Source of the DNA: Lytechinus variegatus
Lineage: Eukaryota > Echinodermata > Echinoidea > Temnopleuroida > Toxopneustidae
Assembly: GCF_018143015.1 (NCBI RefSeq)
Contig: NC_054746.1
Location: 26,054,464-26,118,463 of the forward strand
Direction: 5' to 3'
Length of the DNA stretch: 64,000 nt
In this document: in pieces, positions 57,302 through 64,000 of the stretch
Layout of the letters: each line of letters begins with the position of its first letter
Numbering within the stretch: position 1 is the first letter of the stretch
Program-made: the position numbers and the translations under genes
The notes under the pieces: model-generated
Seen by the model: the letters and a program-made list of their open reading frames with translations, nothing else
The model's database searches: none
What the model was told of the DNA's origin: nothing

Positions 57302-59932
57302 CAACGAACGTAGAGGGCAGCAACACACAAGCGTGTTGCTCTAAGGAAGGTCAACTCGATACGCGCATGCAACTGAGCTGCGCGCATATTTTATTGTTCA
57401 TGACAACGAAATCAAATGCCGATCCAATACAACAACAAATTAGTAGTGATCAAGAAACGAATATGAAAGAATATGACTACAACGATATCAAAGATAACAT
57501 TAAAAAATATGTTGAGGGATATACATAAATATGAAAACATACTTTGATATTTAAAACTTTACAAATGCAAGTTTCAGGAAACTAAAATAATTACCAAATC
57601 GGTGATTGTTGTTATCAGCGATTTCACCAGACGGCTGACTTAGGTGATTTGCGCCGAGACGATTTTGTGACCACTCGCAAAGCATTTCGGGATTGAATAT
57701 GTCCCCCTTATTTTCTCTGGGCTCTTCGCTGAACCCATCATCATTCTATGCTTAAGCTACATTATGCTCCGTCGTCTGCTTAGATTTCAACCCCCTAGTC
57801 TAGCACTGGTACGTACTTGTTCTGCTAGGCGTCGATCAGCATTTATCTGCAGTCCATATAGGCCGTGACTCATTTATTTATTTATTTATTAGAGCAGGCA
57901 GCAATGCCAATGGGTATTTAAAAAAATAATTCACGTATCTATCAGTAGTATGTTATCATTTCTTTTCACCATTTTCCCCAAAACTTATAAATTTAGAAAT
58001 ACATTCCAATCAGTAATAAGTGAAGTCTACATCTAACATAGATCTTGATCATGTTGATCGATAGACCAAAAGCTTCAGTCTCTGTATTTTGGTTGCTCTG
58101 CTGAACTGCGCTGGCTCACTCACCGATGGAGATTAAAGTAAAATGTCAGAAATTGTTGAATAAATCCCCAGAAACGATGGTTATTCCTGTCTAGTTGATC
58201 GATAGACCCAAGTCTAAAGATCTAGAAAACTTTATTTGTCTAACTAGACTGTAGACAAATGCTTTGACCAGTCTCTATCTGTTTGTTGAAGATGTTGTTC
58301 CACACTGGATATCTAAGTAGATCTAGAATATATATAGATCTAGCACGTCTTGTTGGTATGAGTTGGTATGAGTCTATGCAACAATAAAAAAATACTAAAA
58401 TAATAATCAACTCAAAACAGACGAATTCCACATTGTCTTTATAGTATAGGACGCCTAAATCTAGACCATTTGAGGGTTGGTCCATGCAAGCTAAGTTTGG
58501 TTCAATTAAGGCCAGTCTGCATGGGCTAGCCGCTAGGAGGTTATGATTTTTTAGTCCGTTAAATGCCTACATACAGGGTAAAGTCTAGATCTAGAACTAG
58601 AAGATTATATGGTTGACAAGTTACCGTTAGGCATTAGCGTTAGGCATGAAATCTTTAAAATTCAGTCAGAAAATGCATAAAAATAAAATCACGACGAGCT
58701 CAGTCACTTTGCTCTTTCACTTTCGAAATTTATCCAAAAAAAAAAACGCGTTCTGCCAGCCAAGCCCAGGCCATGCAGGCCCATGAAAATTTACCAATTG
58801 CAATATGGCAAACAAATTATGTAAAAGTATTTAAACATTGATTGCACAGAATCAATGGTCAAATTAAGATATGGATGCTGTCTATCAAGTCTACTTTCTA
58901 CCCAAAATCAGAAATTAAGATGGTCTAATCTATCTAGCCCCCATTTCTAGTCTAGGCCTAGATCTATAACTAAGGTTTCTAACGCAAAACGAATGTCGAT
59001 GATGGCACTCTGCAAACGATGTAACATTGCAATCAATTTCCCTCAATTGGCTGATTTTCTTAGAAATTATTGAAGAAAACCAGGGAAAATGTGAATAGGT
59101 GGCCGTTTATTCAAGCTTTAATTTGGCTTTGGAAGTTTGGTTGCTCAATGATTATCGACCTTCGACGCGACGCAGCGCCTGCATGGCTGTGCAGCTCAGC
59201 TGCAGCGCAGCGCGCAGCCAATGCAATGCATCCGATGCATGGGGTTTTTTTTCGCCGTCCATAGTCTCGGACTCGAAGTTGAAATTAGACCCGGATTTCG
59301 GGGATGCAGCTTCTTCTATTAAGATTTATAGACTTAAAAGTCAAATGCAATTTAAAATTTGAAATCTGACCTTGAACAATCATCGTTGATAAACATCAGC
59401 CCTGAAGCAATTGCACTTCAAATCAGACCAGGCAAATTAGATGTCATTGTCTATGTTGCTAGAAGATCTATGACGAGTCGACTGAAGCCCCAGCGCATCA
59501 TCAACGTCACTAGTTAGCTACGCGACCGGCCCAGACTCGGCGCACCCAGGCCAGAAAAATGACCTCGATTATTACGGTGGTTGTCTATGCATTTATTAGT
59601 GGTGCAGCGAAATTCAGCAGAGGAAAATAAGAGATAAGAGGGATCCTCGTCATAGACTTAATATTCCAAAATGAGAAAAAATGTCAAAATCATGATTATT
59701 TAAGCTAAATAATTTCTTTAAAATTAAAATTAATATTTTTAATATTTCTACCCAGAATAACCGATCTAATAATTGTTCATTAAAAAATATTTGAAATTAA
59801 CAAATGAAAAAAAATCAACTCGACAAATTTCCGAAAAGTCCCCCTTATTTTTTAGAGTGGTCACAAAATTCGAGCGGAGTTAACCTTCCTTAGAGCAACA
59901 CGCTTGTGTGTTGCTGCCCTCTACGTTCGTTG
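57302..59932. mobile_element. 2.63-kb DNA transposon with ~50-bp TIRs and perfect 8-bp target duplication
   Basis: The left terminus CAACGAACGTAGAGGGCAGC continues through AACACACAAGCGTGTTGC and TCTAAGGAAGGT. It is repeated inverted at the right end (59883-59932). The 8-mer GTGAAAAA flanks both sides (57294-57301 and 59933-59940). Just inside, TTTGTGACCACTC near 57670 has an inverted partner near 59863. The interior contains CTAGATCTAG-rich stretches (58200-59000), a GC-rich patch (59165-59230) and short open frames, but no transposase that I recognise. An interior block (58063-58194) is repeated inverted at 986-1092. An 8-bp duplication fits hAT or P-type transposons; the superfamily is left open. 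Confidence 0.88.
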
Positions 59933-59940
59933 GTGAAAAA

Positions 59941-60598
59941 TTCATGCGAGAAGCAGCGACAGTGACCTACTATTGAGAACCGTGTGTTTATAATAGAGAC
60001 ACAATTGCGTCACACCTGTCTCATGCTGTCTTTCGCTTCATTTCACGATTTATACACCCTACTTCTAAAGGAATGCTAGGTTTACGACTTTAAAAAACCT
60101 GAATTTTTTACTCGACCACAGCCTATGCTATTTAATACTCGGACTTCAGAATCTGATCATTCACCGTGCAACGCAGAGAGCAGAGCCAGCATCACCGGGA
60201 GACATCATCTACGGAACCGTGACAAGACTCGTCCCTAGCGGGCTGAACATGCATCTTGTGGTATTTTGATCCATGCCGAAATTTGTTTGACTTCAGTGCG
60301 AGTGCAGAGTTTAGAATGAACAGAAAGAATGAATGTTCCGACCATTGATGTTTAGTTCATACAAATAGTAGGTCTACAGCCTATGCTACCTATGGGCCCA
60401 AGAATAATTTCTATAATACTTTTTGTCAAAAACATTAATTACAAATCAATATAGAATCAATATCTTTGTCATTTGTTTTGTTCTTAGTCTTACATGAGGA
60501 CAAAAATTATCTCTAACGTTGAGGATAATATTTTCTTCCGACTCGTTTGATTTTAAGAGTATACTTTCTTGGTCTATTCCCACACAAAGTTCAAATCA
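59941..60598 (+). promoter_or_regulatory. FAM89 5' flank / probable promoter and 5' UTR
   Basis: The stretch directly after the transposon contains a moderately CpG-rich patch (60140-60250) suitable for a promoter or 5' UTR. No clear TATA box was seen. The transposon's right target duplication ends only ~660 bases before the start codon, so it may bring sequence into the regulatory region. This is inferred from position only. Confidence 0.3.
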
Positions 60599-61570
60599 AT
60601 GTCTCTAATTCTGAAACCCAAAATGGATCCAAATTCGAACCAGAAACCAGATCTGCCTGCACTCCCGAAGAGCTTGAGTGGGCTTCTGAATGCCAACAGT
60701 GGAACTAGCCGAGAAATGGGTAGAATTTTAGCCCACCAAACGAACATACAGGACAGTCTGGCAGCTGGATTTTCTCCGAGCCATGTCCATAAGAGCGGAG
60801 GACGGAAAAAGAGGAAGCGCATTGAAATACCAAGAGGAAATCTAGATGCTGCATTGGCCTTGCTTAGAAAAGAAATGGTAAGCTTCTGAGTAAAATTGGC
60901 AAGGGGGTAATGATATTGAATATAAAACAATGTGACATAAAAAATTGTGAATACGTATAGTAGGCTATTAAATCCTTTTGAGAAGAATTCCATTAGTAAT
61001 AAATTTAATTTGTAATTGATGTAATGCTAACAAGGATGATGGACCAAATATTCCTAATATGATTTTTGGCCTCTACAATGTCTGAAATTATTTTTGTGAC
61101 ACTTAATTTCCACCTTAAAAAGATATCATCCATCAAGAATAATCATTCAGGCTTGTAGCCTTATAAATCATTATTTCTATCCTTATAATTTATTCATGGT
61201 GGTGGTGATGATGGTGATGATGGTGATGGTGGTGGTGGTGGTGGTGGTGATGATGATGATAGTGGTGGTGATGTTTATCATTTATTCAACATCATTATTT
61301 CATTTTCACCATATTTTTATTATGATTATTATGGTTATTATATATATTCATAAATTCATAATCATGAATATTTCTGGATGATTTCATTGACAGGTTGGTC
61401 TTCGTCAGCTGGATGTATCTCTCTTGAGTGAGCTATGGTCTTTAAATGAATCCATCCAAGATTATAAGTCAGACATGGAGAAGGTGGTTGATAGCTCTTC
61501 GGATCTGGACCCTGATGACTCTCAGCTCAGCCAACTATCGGCTCTAGATGAAGAACAAATGGAGGATTAA
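60599..61570 (+). CDS. FAM89: FAM89 family protein (FAM89A/B-like), 2 exons
   Basis: Exons 60599-60877 and 61394-61570 (TAA) join in phase 0 at GT-AG borders, giving 151 residues. The N-terminal part has LPALPKSLSGLLNANSG, matching the LPPLPRGLSGLLNASGG segment of vertebrate FAM89B. A basic patch, GGRKKRKR, follows. Then comes the family core: NLDAALALLRKEM at the end of exon 1, and VGLRQLDVSLLSELWSLNES, IQDYKSD at the start of exon 2. The tail is acidic and Ser-rich. Vertebrate FAM89B (LRAP25) is a cytoplasmic adaptor linking MRCK and LIMK1 in lamellipodial actin control; FAM89A is less studied. The single gene here may be ancestral to both. The first ATG (60599, MSLILKPK) is used; a second in-frame ATG at 60623 (MDPNSNQK) is also possible and would remove eight residues. 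Confidence 0.88.
61196..61276. repeat. (GGTGGTGATGAT)n microsatellite in the FAM89 intron
   Basis: Imperfect GGTGATGATGGTGG repeats over about 80 bp between the two FAM89 exons. The open frame rich in Met and Val here is a translation of the repeat. Confidence 0.85.
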
Positions 61571-64000
61571 CTGTGGACCTAGTCCCACTATTAGCATAGA
61601 CCAAGAACCAAGATGAAAGCTAACTAGTTGTGCTTGATGAACAACCCATGGAAAAACAATTTATACCCTTGGATATACACATGTGGTCTGTCTGTAACCA
61701 ATTTCAAAGGTTACAAAGAGATGAGAGATGAATGTGTTTTGGTCAAGTGTTTTTACTATTGATATTCATGTCAGCACCAAATGATGGAAGTCGGAACCAA
61801 GATAGTTTGCACCAAAGGATGGAAACCATACAAAAAGTATCCTTTTCAAGAGAACAGAAGAGGGTCTCCATGAATCACTTTAACAACATTTTATTATTTT
61901 TGTAATATGTTGATGATTCTTACCTGATTGCTAGCAATTAGGGGACCTACAGCTTGAGGTCCTCTCTGAGGGACCTACAGTGTATGGTGAATCTTACATC
62001 ACTATTAAATTTTGCATATGTTGGGGTCGTGTGTACTTTGAATTGATAGTGATTTATTATGAAGTAGAACAGTTGTATGGACCTAATCAAGGCCTTGAGT
62101 CCTGGTAGACCTAGTCTTAAAGCCTAGTCCTAGGCCAAGATACTTTCCAGCATGAGCAAACTATATGACCTTTTGATGAAGAAAAATAGTGTGAAAGAAT
62201 CAGTGTGTTCAGTTTTTCTTATTGGATGTCCAGAAAAATTACCTTTCACTATTTGAGCAATGTTCAAAATTTTGTGAAAGTGTCATAACTACAATGATAG
62301 CTACTGTTTTGCAATTTGTTTTGAAGTGGGAAAATTAAAATATGGTATGGTTGAATACTGAATTTTTGAAGAAATACTCATTGACAGTAAGAATAAGACT
62401 CATGCAGACTGCTGCAAGTCAAAGGGATTTGCTTAAAATTTGCTTTTATGCCTCAAGTGACACGTGAATGAATTTTGCATGCCTGATGAATAAAAATCAT
62501 TTGTTGAATATAAGGAGAAATGTCAATGTTGCACGCATTTCAGATAAAGCTTTTTGCTGTACAGTGTATTTAAGAATCATTTAATGATTTTGCAATTGCA
62601 TGAAGTAAAGAGTAAAGATTATTTATGTCCATGGCAGCCTAGTTTCACTAAATAAAGTACTGATTTTACGAAACTTTGGTTGTGTGATGGAAAAGATAGT
62701 TAAAGTAATTCCACCTTGAGATACGAGCCCACAACAGGTGCATATTTATTTCAATCACTGGTTGAATTAAATTTAAGATAAAAAATATACTTTTTGGTCT
62801 GAACCAATATTGAGTAAAGAGGGAACTTGTACATGTCAGATGGGTTGAACAACACAAAAGTCTGTGTAAAGCTTACACAATATTTCCTTAAAATTTACAG
62901 AGGATAATGTAGTGTTATACAACAAACATCAAGTTCTGTTGTAATCCAACATTAGGTTTACTGAACCTTTGAAAAGTGTGGGTTCTTTCTAACTGCATTG
63001 TAAAATTTGTTGTTTCTTGATATGGTTCTTAATTAATTTCTTATTCAATGTTTTTGTTCAACCTAAGATTTAGGTTGAAAGGATGAACAAAAGCTACAAG
63101 TTGTGAATTAATGGCAGTTAGTAAAATCATTTCCATCATTACCCAAAATCTGATTTTCTTTCTATCCTTTGGCAATTTAAGTAGAATACAACTTGCTTGT
63201 TTCATATTATCAAAGATGGTCCCTCTCTCACCTTTTATTCTCAGTGTGTGAATATGGAATGTACATTGTACTTTGTAGCTTCTTTCATGTATGAAAGGAT
63301 AAGTTGAATATAAAAAGGAAAGTTATCAACTCATTTGTACTCCTAGACACTTTACTCTTGTAGATGTGTAAAATATGTTCTGTTCTTGTTTCTTGCCAGT
63401 GTACATGAATGTAATCAGGTTGTGCAAGAAAATAAGATTAATCATTCATTTGTTATGTAAGAATCATTGGTAAACCTTGCTTGTAAAGCTAAAACTGTTG
63501 TGCCTTGCCAAGTGATGGTATTTTGTGGAAACAAACTGTTTAGCATATCATAAGGAATATGATTAAGAAAAAAGATGTGTACAGAAGCAAAAATATTAAA
63601 AATGTGAATATAAAAAATAGAATGCTCATTAAAGAATATCCATTCTCAGGAATTCAAGTGTGCATTCTATTGGCTAATAATTTTTAGTTTTTCTGTATCT
63701 TTTTAAAAAGTACTTACAAAAGTCATCAACAGTATTATACATTTGATAATCACTTGCCATGGGGTGTTGTTTACGTGTAACACTGTTTTGTAACAAGTTT
63801 ATTGTTTGTTTACTTTCCTATGTGTGGTTCATTGTTTTGGTTTGAAAATCTATTTTTTTGTATCGTTTGATTTCTATAGTTCAGCCATGCCATTTCTTTG
63901 AGCAATCTTTTACTATGGAACAATTTGTTAAATAATGATTTGTACATTGGAATGTGCCAACATAAAAATACTGTCCAGATATGCCATTTGTTTGTCCAAC
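61571..64000 (+). other. FAM89 3' UTR and downstream sequence
   Basis: No further coding exon was recognised to the end of the window. Candidate AATAAA signals are at 62489-62494 and 62651-62656, so a 3' UTR of roughly 0.9-1.1 kb is plausible. Beyond 62700 the sequence is AT-rich with no recognised feature. Confidence 0.5.

Noticed and set aside
61196-61381. Met/Val-rich open frame between the FAM89 exons
   Set aside because: It is a translation of the GGTGATGAT microsatellite.

Overview
The window looks like nuclear DNA from a marine deuterostome invertebrate, most likely an echinoderm and probably a sea urchin. The evidence is AT-rich sequence, GT-AG introns of about 0.3-4 kb, protein exons that align closely with vertebrate orthologues, and a dense mix of tRNA-headed SINEs, MITEs, fold-back elements and minisatellite-bearing transposons. 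The species call is an inference from family resemblance.

Four protein-coding genes can be reconstructed exon by exon, all on the + strand. (1) 5270-17452: an RPS6KC1-like (RSKL1/RPK118) protein with PX, MIT and split kinase-like domains; its extreme N-terminus was not found. (2) 25788-32962: a complete four-exon UDP-glucuronosyltransferase-like enzyme, with a TATA box upstream. (3) 36261-51548: SCFD1/Sly1, the Sec1/Munc18 protein of ER-Golgi traffic, 21 exons and 638 residues, essentially complete. (4) 60599-61570: a two-exon FAM89-type protein of 151 residues. The genes are unrelated housekeeping or metabolic loci with no operon-like relationship.

The rest is intron and intergenic DNA dominated by mobile elements. 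1-2.2 kb holds CTAGATCTAG-rich transposon sequence, with a 225-bp palindrome at 2218-2442 and an element with 8-bp target duplications at 2749-3783. The RPS6KC1 introns carry a SINE, MITEs and a nested insertion (10307-11690). The 17.5-25.7 kb spacer holds a TIR element (18320-19160), a mariner-like MITE (22413-22644) and a tandem-repeat element (23660-24757) whose units each carry a perfect DR1 nuclear-receptor motif. The last UGT intron contains a 3.2-kb composite transposon (29268-32512). SCFD1 intron 1 contains a 1.67-kb element with 8-bp target duplications (36721-38393). The SCFD1-FAM89 spacer ends in a 2.6-kb element with about 50-bp inverted ends and a perfect 8-bp duplication (57302-59932); its interior matches the left edge of the window in inverse orientation.

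The most interesting signals are the three families of elements with subterminal inverted repeats and internal ~140-190 bp tandem units (10.4, 23.7 and 48.4 kb), which look like Helentron-derived non-autonomous elements. Two of them are rich in GGTCA nuclear-receptor half-sites. No transposase, reverse transcriptase, CRISPR array, rRNA or functional tRNA gene was recognised.
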